A DNA stretch of 64,000 nucleotides from Macrobrachium rosenbergii (GCF_040412425.1 NC_089767.1:41337009-41401008), one strand, 5' to 3'. Shown: positions 27,001 to 38,666, counted from the stretch's first letter. Numbers and translations are program-made. The notes: generated by a model not told the origin, from the sequence alone.

Positions 27001-30000
27001 GGGAAAAGAAGTAGTTAGTAAGAAAAGTAAGGAATTAGTATGAAGACTTGTTGGAAAACAAGAAAATAATGGAAGAAGGGCATAGATAAAGACATGAACT
27101 ACTGTAGATGGTAATTCTGGCAGAATGTGTGGGAAGGGAAACATACATATTGATGTTAATGATGATGATATTGGCGAATTATAAGCATTGTTAGTATTAA
27201 TTTGTGTAAATGTTCATTTGCAGAATAATTTCTACATGGATACTTTTATTAAAAGTGGAGATTAATTCTCTTCAAGATGTGAATTACTACAACCTTAAGC
27301 AGTATGTCTGCATATAAGATTCATACCATTTCTTTGCTAGATATGCATTCTTCCTGTATAAATTTTATACGCATCTTACTAATCATTTTATTTATACAGA
27401 CTGTATGGCTACTGAGTGGCAGTGACGGTTGTATTCACATATATCAAAGTGATGATGAAAGTCACGGCTACCAAGAAGCAGATACTTACTGTGCATTTCC
27501 AGAATTTGAAGAGGTTGAGGGAATTACACTTTGCATTGATGTGCTTTATTCGACAGATAATAAAAGGTAAGGGTTTATGGAACCAGTAATCTTCTATTAT
27601 ATTAATTTCCTTGGCTGGAGTCTTTAAGACAGATATGGGAATGGTATGGATATGGGTATGGGTATCAGTATGGTATGGGTATGGGTATAGATATGGGTAT
27701 GGTACAGATATGGGTAGGGGTATGATACAGGTATGGTTATGGGTATGGGAACTATGGGTACCGATTATCTACTAGTATTATATTAATTTCTTTGGTAATG
27801 GGTCTGTGTGTGGGTATGAGATATGGGTAAGATGGTAATCCAGTGGGTCTTTCTCCAGAATGCTTCAGGAGGTGATGGGTAGACTTCAAGAAGACGTTAT
27901 AATCCAATGGGCATTTCTCCAGGAATGCCTCAGGTAAAGGACCCTGGTTATTCAAGAAGACATTATAATTCAATGTAATGGGAGGTGAAGATGATGGGAC
28001 CCTAGAGTCTTTAAGACTTCAAGAAGACGTTATAATCCAATGCTCCAAATGCTTCAGGAGGTGAAGACAACTTCAGAGGATCCTGGGGTCTTTAAGACTT
28101 CAAGAAGACGTTATAATCCAATGGGCGTTTCTCCAGGAATGCTTCAGGAGGTGAAGACAACTTCAAAGGACCCTAGAGTCTTTAAGACTTCAAGAAGACG
28201 TTATAATCCAATGGGCATTTCTCCAGGAATGCTTCAGGAGGTGAAGACAACTCTGTCTTTAAGACTTCAAGAAGACGTTATAATCCAATGGGCCTTTCTC
28301 CAGGGTTCAGGAGGTGAAGACAACTTCAAAGGCCCTAGAGTCTTTATGAAGACGTTATAATCCAATGTTTCTCCAGGAATGCTTCAGGTATGGATCCTAG
28401 GGTCTTAAGACTTCAAGAAGATGTTATGGGCCTTTCTCCAGGAATGCTGGGGCTGAAGATGGCTTCATGGATAAGATGGTATAGGTCCATGGGTATGAGA
28501 CATTTGTTCGTTATGGTACAGGGTATGGATATGGGTAGGGTTAATTTATATGGGTATGGGTATGGTACAGATATGGGTATGGGTATGAGAATGGTATGGT
28601 ATGGATATGGGTATAGGTATGGGTATGGTTATGGTACAGGTATGGATATGGGCAGATATGGGAATGGTACAGATATGGGTATGGGTATGATACAGATATG
28701 GTTATGGGTATGGGAACTAGCAAATGCAAGCGATAGCGAGTGTCTTCTAGTAACTCTAGGACTGTAAGTTGGTGATTCAGGTATTGGCATTTTCTGGCTG
28801 GCTCCCATTTAATTTCTCTCAAGTGTCTTAATCTCTGACACAGCTCACCTTGGTTTATTAAAGTGTAATTAAAAATCTCACCTCTAACAATATTGCTGAC
28901 ATTAGGATATTTGAAATCTGTCTGAGAGAGATCAAATAGTTCAAAATGATAAATATGCCAAAAAAAAAAATTTTTTTGCTTTATCATAGGTACTAAGTAT
29001 AGGTTTCATTCATCATTTTCATAATTTTGCTCATATTTCGTGTTGTTCGCCTTTGTTTCTTTCTTAAATGAATACAGAGGTAATATTTTTAACTGATGAC
29101 CTTCCCTTATCACTAAGCTTTGAAATATCTTCTTTCTTTATTTTTGGTCCTATAACTTTGTCTTTGACAAAGGTGGTTGTTAATTTTTTTTGGGGGGTGA
29201 TGTGCCATTTTTTTTTTATTATTTTTCCGTTCATCATGGTCATTTGGTTTTTCTTCCATTCATCTCTTTATTAGACTGCTTATAGAAAAAATATCTAACT
29301 ATAGTGTTGAGTCCTTGTACTTAAATGTTTGTTGTAAATTTGAAAATTCATCATCATTGATACTCTAATTTACAATGATGCTATTTTTCAACGGGTTTTA
29401 AATGGTCTCGTTCTGTTTCAGGAGGGTAACTGCTACTAGTGGGGAGAATGGTAAAGTACATATGTTTTTGGTGAACTTAGAATCCACTCCTAAAATAGAA
29501 GCAAGCAAAGTTATGGAGTGGGATTATCCTTCCCCATCTGTCAAGATTTTTAACCAAACTACCAATGTTGCTGTGCCAGAGATCCTTCAAGGTATGGTTT
29601 CATATAGACTGAAATGCATTTGAGGTACTGAAAATAAAATTGAACTTGAAAGAAGTTACAGATAGCAAAATTAAGTTTTTTATAAATTTAATTTCATTTA
29701 CAAAGTATAAAATTAATTTCTCAATACAAACTGATGACTTATAGTACCAGTTTTCCTTTTTCAGTGATAAAAAAATCTTATCTGGAGAAAAAAAAACAAG
29801 AGTAATGCAATTACGTGAATATTTTATATTTGTATTAAAAATATTTTATTGTGCCCTTTTAGAAGAAGGTAAATTTGTATAATCACAAACCCATAAGTCT
29901 TAGTGTAAAATTTCAGTTCAATATGGAAAATTCGAGTTGTCAGAATCCACAGACTGCTTAAGTGAGGTAACTGGAAAAAACTGGTACAAGAAATAAATGC

Positions 30001-33000
30001 TACAGACAATATGTACACCCAGGTAGGCAGCTTACATATTTTCAGAGCACCTACAACAAGAGTTAAACAGTAGGTCTGTCTTGTATGAGTGTACATCCAA
30101 CTTGTAAGATAGCCGCTCACATGGCTAATCAGCTCGCCTCTAATGTAGAAGCAGATAACCCTTGGAGATTTTGTACTGAGCATTTTATAATGGGGAATGT
30201 AAGATAGAGTGAAAGGAAGGTGGTAAGCGCTCCATCTTTCTAGTTTACTTTGCTGTTATCGTGCTGAATGGCCTCCCCACCTTTAGTGCAAAGCCATTTT
30301 TCTCATTAAATCTTAAAATGTTATTGGAAAATAAGCTTTATGGAAATGAAATGCCTAGTTTTAAGTAATGATAAGTGATCTAAGCACACACAAGTAAGCT
30401 AGCCTGGCCCAAGTTGAACAAAAACTTCACATTGAGATGAATTTTCCCAATCACAGGGTATAGTAAGTGTATTAAGCACAATTAAAGTATGATAGCCTGG
30501 CTCAGGGTCAACAAAAACTCCATCATTCAGAGTATGATGATTTTGCCCAACTGTTTACCATAGTGTAAGTGTTCTGAGCACATTTAGTGTGACAGACTTT
30601 CAGAAGGTGTGGTTTTGTTTTAATATTTTTTTAATGTATTTTTTTTTTTAAATGTACCCCTGTTGTAAGGAAAGGAACACTTGTAGTACCAGTCAACCAA
30701 GTGTCGAAAAAGTTTCACCTTTTGAAGTTTGGTGTAAAACAAAGATTAGCCTTGGTATGAGAAACACCTTATATACAATTTGCTGTTTTGAAAAACACTT
30801 TTGACCATATGTAAATCTTGCAAACAGCTAGGATGCATTTTATTTTTTTGTCGGAGATACATTAGTGTTTAGACACGAAAATAATTGAATTTTATGTATT
30901 TACAGCTTTTGTTTCAAAGAAAGAGGATACAACTAGTGACCAAAAGATGTCCCCTTTGATTGCTGTAGCAAATAGCCTTGAATCCTGCTTTGTCTACAGG
31001 TAAAATATGCTTCATACATGTATTTATTGAATCTTGATCAGTATAGTTTTCCTGTCTTTAAAATTAATTTTCACAAGATTCTTCCTTGCCTCACCTTTGA
31101 TTCAAGTAAAAGTTTAATCAAAACATATTTTATAATTTCTAAATCAATTTTACTGCAATCAAATCATAGCCACAATCTCTGTGCTCTAATAGGCTTGCCT
31201 GAAGGACTTGTTCTGAAATTAAATTAGGTGGAAGGTTAAGCAAGATAAAATTAGAATGGAATTGGCTGGCTAAATCAGAGATCAAAGGAAGAATGGAATG
31301 CAGCAGGGGCTTAAGGGATGCTGTAAAGAATCTTAGTGCCACATACATATATTGTAAGTTGTTTTTCCCCAGGCATTCTTAGTGAATAGTATTGTATGAG
31401 ATATATGAGGGGATCTTTGCCAACTTGAGAGGACTCAGTCTCTCACTCCATATGATAACAATTTTGCTATTCGTAAATATATATGTGGTAGCCCAGTTTT
31501 ACCTCAGTATAAAGTTATTACATTTATTTAAAGAACTAATATTTGTCTTTTTAAAGAACTAACTTTTCATTGTGCTCTACCCGTGTACACCTGGTATGTT
31601 CACTACATCCTCCGCTAGCTATTTCTCATTGATTTTCACACATTTTCCCCTTCTTTTGTTATGCAAGAGAACAACTTATTTTCTAAACTGTGTAATCGAT
31701 TATTGTATGTATGCTACTTCCATTTCCAGGGATGTTTTTGATAATTGTCAAGGCTGCTTACTTCAGGACACTGACATAAATGATGTTGTCACTTGCTGTA
31801 TTGTCTGTGATATTGATCAAGACGGTGAACTTGAAGTGTTGATTGGAACTTATGGACAGGTAAGGACAGATTTCACCTCTTCATTTTTTATAATGTAATA
31901 ACAGTTGAATTAGGCCACCAAGTTAAATTTCTTAACCTGAAGGAGTCATTCTGAGCAAATAGCTAATGTAGTATCCATGTATGCAGTTAAAGCTTGCATT
32001 ATATGATCTGAAAAATATTCTGTTCAATTTAATGATAGCAACAAGTAGAAAATATGTATATATTATTTTAGAGCCACAGGTTTATACTGATTTTTCTCTT
32101 CGAGTCAAAATGACTAAACAGGTTTCTGATTTTCCTTTATCTGACACACTTTTCATTTTAATTTAGAAATCAAAAAAGAAATCAAAGTTAAAGAAATCAA
32201 ATTAACTAAGAAAAAACAATCAGATAAGGAAAAACTAATGCATGAAACCAAACTTCTAGAAATATTTGTTAAAATTTGATAGAATGTATTTCATTTAGAA
32301 TTTAAAGTACTTGATAAAAATTAGGTAAAAACTTCATGGGTAAAAATGATACACTTGAAAACCACTCAGCAATAAAAACGTAATGTATCATAGTGGCTAT
32401 TTAAAGAAAACATGAGATAAACGAATTCATAAGAAAATTGGTCCAACAGGAGAGGAGACTTTAGTATGCATTCTTTCTGCCTTGGTTTTTTAATTGCTTT
32501 CAAATGAATTATCATGTTACTTTCATACTTATCATTACTAATAATTTAACAGGAAAATAACCAAGGCTAGCATTAAGATATTTCTGGACTGGTCTGAATA
32601 GCATTCTCCAGTCAGTCCAATTTTACCATATAAGGTGTTGCTTGGTTGTAAATGATGTGAAATCCCTATGCATGAAAGGTTTAAAGAAATGAAAGCTTCA
32701 AGAATGTCATATATTTTATTTTACACTAGCTATTGTTTGCAGATCTTGATCAGGGAACACTACATTTATAATAAATTTTCACACAGACTTAGTCCTTTTT
32801 ACTTTGAACAAATCTGTGTGTAGTACTTTATGTATATATTAAGTCTGAAAATAAATGAGTAAAGTAAAATTAAACAATTTGTGTCATCTTGCAGGTCATA
32901 CTTATTTACAAGAACAATGAGGAAACTGGGCAGTGGGAACTTTACCATTCAGTGACACTACCCTGTCCAGTTTTAGCGATGGTTCATTGTGATGTCATGG

Positions 33001-33304
33001 GTGATGGTTCCTTGCAGCTTATTGTTATGACGACCATTGGGATACACATTTTCCAGGTAAATCTAGTACTCTTTGGGATAAAAGGATTGTTATACTTTCT
33101 AAAATAAGTTTCACATATTTCTATCATATTCCGTTACTATATGAAAATTAATGCATTTGTTTGGTAGCTTACCAAAATTAATGTGTTCCTCTTTACCAGC
33201 CTGATCCGTGGGAACTTGCAGCTTTGTTGTTGAACAGATTGGAAAAGCTGTGTGATCATACTTATGTCAATGGCTATACAAGTCAGGAACTAACAGGAAA
33301 ATAG
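20936..33304 (+). CDS. KPTN: Kaptin (KICSTOR complex subunit), 11 coding exons, 434 aa
   Basis: Coding exons: 20936-21000, 22405-22495, 24204-24270, 25256-25338, 26131-26301, 27400-27566, 29422-29591, 30906-30999, 31730-31859, 32895-33056, 33200-33304. All introns are GT/AG and the phases join without a frameshift into 1305 nt. The product matches vertebrate kaptin along its length as I recall that family: an N-terminal block ending LLVATLQRK, then EIVSIDAVNRS, VGITIIK, TVWLLSGSDGCIHIYQ, the FG-GAP-like DIDQDGELEVLIGTYGQ (residues 330-346) and IGIHIFQ (394-400). Human kaptin is about 436 aa, so this looks full length. Kaptin is a predicted beta-propeller protein. With ITFG2, SZT2 and C12orf66 it forms KICSTOR, which recruits GATOR1 to lysosomes to restrain mTORC1; it was first described as actin-associated. 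No signal peptide or membrane segment is visible. The start at 20936 has A at -3 and G at +4. Exon structure is read directly; function is from homology. Confidence 0.93.
22405..22495 (+). CDS. KPTN: KPTN coding exon 2
   Basis: The acceptor is tttcttttccag and the donor is aag|gtgggt. It encodes SLLTQGNLYTLTPL and on to LLVATLQRK, the first predicted propeller strands; the human counterpart reads LLAATLKGK. Confidence 0.9.
24204..24270 (+). CDS. KPTN: KPTN coding exon 3
   Basis: The acceptor is ctaaatttcag and the donor is ccag|gtaagt. It encodes IYCIEYSNGRPLMREVPFTY and then IP, ending in phase 1. The FTYIP motif corresponds to FNYIP in vertebrate kaptin. Confidence 0.9.
25256..25338 (+). 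CDS. KPTN: KPTN coding exon 4
   Basis: The acceptor is tttcttttgtag and the donor is aaa|gtaagt. It encodes AEIVSIDAVNRS and FIVGITIIK, among the best-conserved kaptin segments. Confidence 0.92.
26131..26301 (+). CDS. KPTN: KPTN coding exon 5
   Basis: The acceptor is tctcccaacag and the donor is gaa|gtaagt, phase 0 at both ends. It encodes 57 residues including CFFNVYSDWD and LPLELKFVPYHLYH, aligned to FLNIYCDYE and LELQFTPFQLCH of human kaptin. Confidence 0.92.
27400..27566 (+). CDS. KPTN: KPTN coding exon 6
   Basis: The acceptor is tttatacag and the donor is aaaag|gtaagg. It encodes TVWLLSGSDGCIHIYQ and then an acidic stretch. The human counterpart is TVFLLSGNDPAIHLY. A Helitron-like insertion begins only about 25 bp past the donor. 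Confidence 0.93.
27590..28750 (+). mobile_element. Helitron-like elements, two abutting copies in KPTN intron 6
   Basis: Copy A starts at about 27590-27593 with TCTATTATATTAATTTCC and ends in CTAG at 27772-27775. Copy B starts directly after it (TATTATATTAATTTC at 27776) and ends in CTAG at 28747-28750 followed by T. The interior holds (GGGTAT)-type repeats and a minisatellite of about 80-90 bp (gacttcaagaagacgttata as core, from 27882). No transposase is encoded. TC start, CTAG end and A/T flanks are Helitron hallmarks. Confidence 0.62.
29422..29591 (+). CDS. KPTN: KPTN coding exon 7
   Basis: The acceptor is ttctgtttcag and the donor is caag|gtatgg. It encodes RVTATSGENGKVHMFLVN and on to VPEILQ, aligned to RRLSALGCQSGYVRV of human kaptin. 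Confidence 0.88.
30906..30999 (+). CDS. KPTN: KPTN coding exon 8
   Basis: The acceptor is atttacag and the donor is tacag|gtaaaa. It encodes FVSKKEDTTSDQK and LIAVANSLESCFVYR; human kaptin has VLVASMLEPAVVYRD at this place. Confidence 0.88.
31730..31859 (+). CDS. KPTN: KPTN coding exon 9 (FG-GAP-like motif)
   Basis: The acceptor is ttccatttccag and the donor is acag|gtaagg. It contains DIDQDGELEVLIGTYGQ, an integrin-alpha FG-GAP-like DxDxDG motif that is nearly identical to human kaptin TDVDLDGRPEVLVATYGQ and is the most diagnostic segment of the gene. Confidence 0.95.
32895..33056 (+). CDS. KPTN: KPTN coding exon 10
   Basis: The acceptor is catcttgcag and the donor is ccag|gtaaat. It encodes 54 residues including SVTLPCPVLAMVHCDVMGDG and IGIHIFQ, matching SPLLAMAHVDLTGDG and KGVHILQ of human kaptin. 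Confidence 0.94.
33200..33304 (+). CDS. KPTN: KPTN last coding exon
   Basis: The acceptor is tctttaccag. It encodes a 34-residue helical C terminus (PDPWELAALLLNRLEKL..) with TAG at 33302-33304. The length and helical character match the human C-terminal LIQASELVLTRL segment. Confidence 0.9.
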   Translation, partial: PDPWELAALLLNRLEKLCDHTYVNGYTSQELTGK

Positions 33305-34260
33305 TGATGGACTTCAAGACGTGTTATTGTAACTGATATTGATAGTGGTAAGCCTCTGTGGTGCATATACACTTCCCTTCAGACAGTATGGGACACAATA
33401 TGCGCGGTGTACTGTATTTTTTTTTTTTATAAGCATTCGGTAACATTGATGCCATTCTAGTAATATGAGATTGGCAATTAAGTAACTGACAACATGCATG
33501 AGTATTTACCTTAAGTTTTCATATGCTATTTGCTTGAAATTATGTTTTCATCTTTTTTGGACCACTGTTGTGAATATCTTAATATTTTGTGCAATACTTC
33601 ACTGTGGATGATTCAGTATTTTTTTAAACACTTCAATAAGTGTCAGTTTGATTAATTTTAGCATGTACATTATGTATTCAATCCACAGTATTTTTTAAAC
33701 ACTTCAACAAGTGTCAGTTAGATTAATTTTAGCATACACATCATGTATTCAGTTTGTCATCATACTCTTAGAAATTAATAGCTGTGTCAACATACTCTTC
33801 TCAGAAATTTATAGAACTTTTGTATTACAGTGGTCAACATCATGAAGTAATTTCTCAAATGCAATATATTTTAGGTAGGTCTTACAAATATCTGAGACTT
33901 ACAAAATAAAAAAATAACAATACTGTACAGTAAATATATACATGTCAAATACAGTTGTGGAAGTTCACTTAAGAGATCATTACTTAGGTAATTACTTCAT
34001 TGTTTAACTATTAATAGTTCTAATAATTGTTAAATTTAAATTTTGCAGGGTGCAATCCAGCAACACTCATGCATTGTGTATTAGTTAGTTTGTAATGAAT
34101 AACATTTGGAGAAGGACTGCTAAAAGAAAAAATAGGCCATAAATGTTACTTTGAATGCTGTTATATATATTGTTATACACCTCTGTAGATTGTTATACTT
34201 TATGGAAGGTTTGTACAGTATTTTTTAATATAGACTGAATAAAATTTCACATTAATGCAA
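33305..34260 (+). other. KPTN: KPTN 3'UTR (predicted)
   Basis: AT-rich sequence after the stop codon. AATAAA occurs at 33905-33910 and 34238-34243, the latter followed by an AT-rich cleavage-like context. Two near-identical stem-loops sit at 33628-33643 and 33699-33714. The 3' end is inferred. Confidence 0.5.
33613..33760 (+). repeat. KPTN: Duplicated segment of about 71 bp with stem-loop in the KPTN 3'UTR
   Basis: cagtattttttaaacacttc..aagtgtcagtt..attaattttagcat occurs twice. Each copy has the hairpin ACACTT-caay-AAGTGT (33628-33643, 33699-33714). Confidence 0.75.
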
Positions 34261-34430
34261 ATTTACTTCCCAGGCAGATGCACAAAAACTAATGAGAAAG
34301 TATTTTTCTTATTAAATGCAAAGAATTTTACTTTATTTGGCTCTTTGTGATGAATAGCTGAGAGATGGAGTTATAACTGAACACAGTAGCATAATGTCCA
34401 AGTTGAGTGCTTTGTGGGGTGAATGACAGA

Positions 34431-34789
34431 ATGAATCATAACCTTTTGAGTTATGAAGCCATGCACTGAGGCACTTTCAGCCATTCAGTGCTTCAGACAG
34501 GGCAGAGGGAGTTGGAATAGTTGGACAGCAAGACTGAGAGACCCAATAAATAATTGAGATGAATTACAGCGATTTAAAGGTAAAACATTGAGAATACTCG
34601 ACATCTGCACTAAGAAGTAATACAGGCTGGACAGCAGGATGGATGAAAGGAAGCAGGAATGAATGTAAAGCAAAAGGCCGAAAAGATTATGCAGCTAGGG
34701 GATGAGGGGTTGCTGTGAACACCCTTAAGTAATGCCAATACAGTAGTGCATTGTGCAAGGTGCACTGATGGCATTAACCCCCTACGGGG
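34431..34789 (+). mobile_element. SINE-like dispersed repeat, diverged copy
   Basis: It shares the cattcagtgct, gcagctagggg, ccttaagtaatgcc and aaggtgcactgatggc blocks with the copy at 52.5 kb, but is heavily diverged internally. It sits just past the KPTN 3' end. Confidence 0.55.
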
Positions 34790-34799
34790 TTTTTGGCAA

Positions 34800-37685
34800 A
34801 CTTAGTAAGACAGTAAATAGTTGTGAAGTAAAAATTACAATCCTGAATGTATTCATACTAAGAATAAACCTCTTGTACTAGTGATACTAAGAGTCACTAT
34901 TTAAGTGGAAAGACTTACAACTGCTTATCAGTCTGTCCTATTAGATATCTGAAAAATAAGTTGGTAATTAAATAAAAAAATATCTCTATATATAAAGATC
35001 TAAGGTATCCTCTACAGTATGGTCACCAGAAAATACTTGCCCTTGGTCAAGTAGCAAAACACTCAATGCAGTTATGAAGGAAGGAAGGTAGATGATGATA
35101 AGAGTAAGGTGATTGTTAACTATGTATACACAACTACAAAAAACAGTCCATGAAACAATGGGTAATGCTGTGCAGATAAAAGAAGTACCATTAGCATTGT
35201 TTTGTATTTATGATTCCGTAAGAGTTATTTGTTCCAACACAAATACTACCTACATTTTTGTATGTGGAGCTTCCTCCAGGTCCCAAAAATGACTAGCCCC
35301 TCCGCTTCCCCGGCAAGCCAAGTACTCTGTCCTGGCAAAGCCTGCCTCCCTTCCCAGGAATGTGAATGCGGCAGTTTGCAGCTTGTCGGGCAGCCCCCCT
35401 TGGACAGTCTACGGCAGGCTGGCTCTAGATTCACTAGTGGCGAAATTTTGGCAATACTTATGAAAGGTAAAGACTACTGTGAAATTCCAAAATAACTGGT
35501 GGGCAAGTTGTTATCTTGGTAACTAGGTGGTTAACTATCAGTGAGTGAGTTAGGGGGGTGGGCAGGGTTTGTTATAGAAAGGGTTAAATAAAGCACTCCA
35601 AGTTCATATAACTAAGAATTTGTGATTTGTTCTTATGGAGATAAAAACTTTCGTCTTTCATACGGAAACTCACTCCTTAGGTGGAAGGTACTGTCTGAAG
35701 ATCATGACTGCTATTATCCTACCCATTTGGATATGTCAGATTCCCTGACACATGGGAGCAGATGGATAACTTCTGTAACCATGCTGGGTTAGCCTATATG
35801 ATGCTGAGGCTAACAAGATCTTGTACCAGAGTTTGGCTTTATAGTACCCTTGTTCCTAGAAAATTTAGAAGAACCCAAGATTCCTGCAGGTCTAGGGAAG
35901 ACCAGCTTGGAATGCAGCAATACTGTCAAGTAGACCCGGTGATGATAATTCTTGAATTCCGCCCACCCCCTTGTCTAAGGGGAGAAGGTGGTCCTATTTA
36001 CGAACTACAATTGTCAAGAGACAGAATGCCATGTTATGTAATCCAACTGCATCTGGCTGGACTACCACATGTTCAGCTGTAAGTTGCTATATGGAAGAGG
36101 ATAAATGGAAAGACCTTTCACAATGGTAAATCTTAGGCAAGATGTTACTGTGTCCTTAATGGAGCTTTGGTAGCTGAATAACATGCTAAGTAGCCATCAT
36201 AGGTCTTAAAGAAAAAGTATCAAAGATAGGCAGTATAGGCTGTAGGGGCACAAACAACCGTAATGTAAGAAATTGTGTATACATGTCCATGCTCACCATT
36301 CCAGTAGTGTGATAATACAAACACCCCTACATTCTATACACTTCCCCTGCATCAACTGGTACTTGTTAGTACTGTAGCTGCAAGTGAAGGTGTCGTACTT
36401 TAGGACGATAAAAGGTACCTAGACATGAGCATATTTGTGATCCAGGGAAAGAGGATAAGACACAAGGGGTAAAGAAATGTAAGCATATGATAAGCCTTTC
36501 CACCAAGATCCTCTACTAACCTCTAATAATCCTCTAAGGAGAGCAGGGTGTACAAAAGTGTAGTATATGAAGATTGAAAAAAAAGGTGTTAGCACGAGCA
36601 GAACACCAACAAAAGGTAGCCTTCATACAGACTGGCCAGTATGGGGGGAACACCTTGTACCTCCCTTGGGAAGTCCAACTAGTTGTTGGTAAAATTCATG
36701 ACTAGCCAACAGATTCTCCTGACGTCAGTCCATAGAAGGGAACAGAGACTTGCGTTTCTTTTACAGGAGAAAGGAATGCTCACAAAAAATCAAGAAAAAT
36801 AACTCTGAAATCAATACTGATGACCCCCCCCAAACTTCTCATGCAGTCCAAAGACTGAGAAGGAAAAAGAAAGCAGGAACGGCAGAGACAGTAACCCTGT
36901 GCTTCCCTCTGAAAAGGGTCACATGAACAACTCCAACATAGCCAATTTATGAGACTTCATAACTGAGACTGTTTTTTTAGCTTAATCAAAAGTCTTACTG
37001 AAATGGCAAAGTTTAAAGCAGTAAACTGTATATACTCTTTAAATTACCACAACATAGTGAACCTGACAGCTAAATATCAGCATGCTATACTTATATAAAG
37101 ATATAGCTTGCTGCTAGAAAAGCAAAATAATCCTGTTAATCTAATATCACCGAAATACTGACCACCAACCAAACACAAAACAGCATTAGATATGCCAAGG
37201 CCACACCCAGCCAAGAACATGACTAAAAAAAAAAAAAGGTGGGGGGAGGTCAACACCAACAGGTGAGGAGGCAGTAATGTACGCTCACCACCTTTGGTAC
37301 AGTACAAAGCTTAAACAACCATTTCCAGCTCATGTCTGGAATACTGTACTTTTCTATATAAAATCAATGGTTTATATTCTTGTGAGCACAAATGAACATT
37401 CAATTACCTGAAATGCATAAACATAACACTTTATATCTAATTTCAAATATGCAGCCTAAGTGCCTTTTTTCAGTGGAAATGATAGTATTACAGTCATCAG
37501 TACAATATTCTCAAGACACCAAGGAAAAAGGGATAAATGACAACCTAGACTGCATGGGAGCTCAAGGGGAAAGTACATATCAGAGCAGAATCTCTAATCC
37601 CATGACAGCAAAAGCCAACCTAATGCATTAATGATGATGTGCATAATCAGAGAATACTAAGGTTTCAGTAATAGCAGTTAAATCT
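34800..37685. other. Intergenic interval between convergent genes
   Basis: No supported exon. A GC-rich island at about 35270-35440 has open frames on both strands (plus: LCPGKACLPSQECECG) but no splice or family support. The 35.6-36.9-kb stretch has the look of an old dispersed repeat. Confidence 0.35.
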
Positions 37686-38392
37686 TCTATTATATTAATT
37701 TCCTTGGCTGCCTTTCTGTGTCTGTCTGTCCGTCTGTGTGTGGGTGCATGTCTGTGTGTGTCTGGAGGATTCTGGTGCTGAAGACAATTTCACATGATCC
37801 TGGAGTCTTTAAGACTTCAAAGAGATGTTATAATCCAATGGGCGTCTCTCCAGGAATGCTTTAGGAGCTGAAGACTGCTTCACATGATCCTGGAGTCTTT
37901 AAGACTTCAAGAACATGTTATAATTCCATGGGCATTTCTCCAGGAATGCTTCAGGAGCTGAAAACGATTTCAAAGGACACTGGAGTCGTGAAGACGTTAT
38001 AATCCAACAGGTGCTTCTCCAGTTTCCTTCAGGAGGTGGAAGAATTCTGGGCGGAATGATTCCGAAGGCATTCTGGATTTCTCCACGAAACATCTGTTTG
38101 AATGCACACTTCGAGATTCGCCAGGCTGCAGCAGAAGGACACGACGACAGCTGGATTCTTGAAGATTTCTTCAGGAAGCTGTGATAATCCAGGATCCTAG
38201 AGTCGTGTACACATCTTCAAGAAGACGTTATAATCCAATGGGCGGTTCTCCAGCTGTAGAAGGCTTCACATGATTCTGGAGTCTTTAAGACTTCAAGACA
38301 TTATAATCCAATGGGCATTTCTCCAGGAATGCTTCAGGAGCTGAAGAAGATTTCAAAGGATCCTGGAGTCATGAGGACGTTACATCTATCTA
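37686..38392 (+). mobile_element. Helitron-like element copy C
   Basis: It has the same TCTATTATATTAATTTCC terminus and CCTTGGCTG subterminus as the other copies, then a TGTCTGTCTGTCCG microsatellite and units of the same minisatellite (gacttcaaga...ttataatccaatg). Its 3' end is not intact and it runs into copy D. Confidence 0.55.
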
Positions 38393-38666
38393 TCTATTAT
38401 ATTAATTTCCTTGGCTGCCTTTCTGTCTGTGTGTGTGTCTGGTATGGGTATGGTACAGATATGGGTATGGGTATGGTATGGATATGGGTATGGGATGGTA
38501 TGGTATGGTATGGGTATGGGTATGGATATAGGTATCAGTATGGGTTTGGTACGGGTATGGGCACAATACAGATATGTGTATGGGTATGGTACGGATATGG
38601 GTATGGGTATGATACAGATATGGTTATGGGGACTAGCAAATGCGAGCGATAGCAAGTATTTGCTAG
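38393..38666 (+). mobile_element. Helitron-like element copy D, best preserved termini
   Basis: It begins TCTATTATATTAATTTCC preceded by A and ends CTAG followed by T. The last 34 bp form a palindrome with arms CTAGCAAAT / ATTTGCTAG at 38633-38666. The interior is GTGTGTCT then GGGTATGG repeats. At 274 bp it is non-autonomous. Confidence 0.62.

Noticed and set aside
29824..30183. 119-codon minus-strand frame in a KPTN intron
   Set aside because: It is antisense to a firm gene, with no splice or family support.
35229..35495. GC-rich plus-strand frame with a Cys-rich stretch
   Set aside because: It is open on both strands, has no supported splice sites, and lies in repeat-like DNA.
35762..36082. 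106-codon plus-strand frame
   Set aside because: No domain is recognisable, and the surrounding 35.6-36.9 kb reads like a degraded dispersed repeat.
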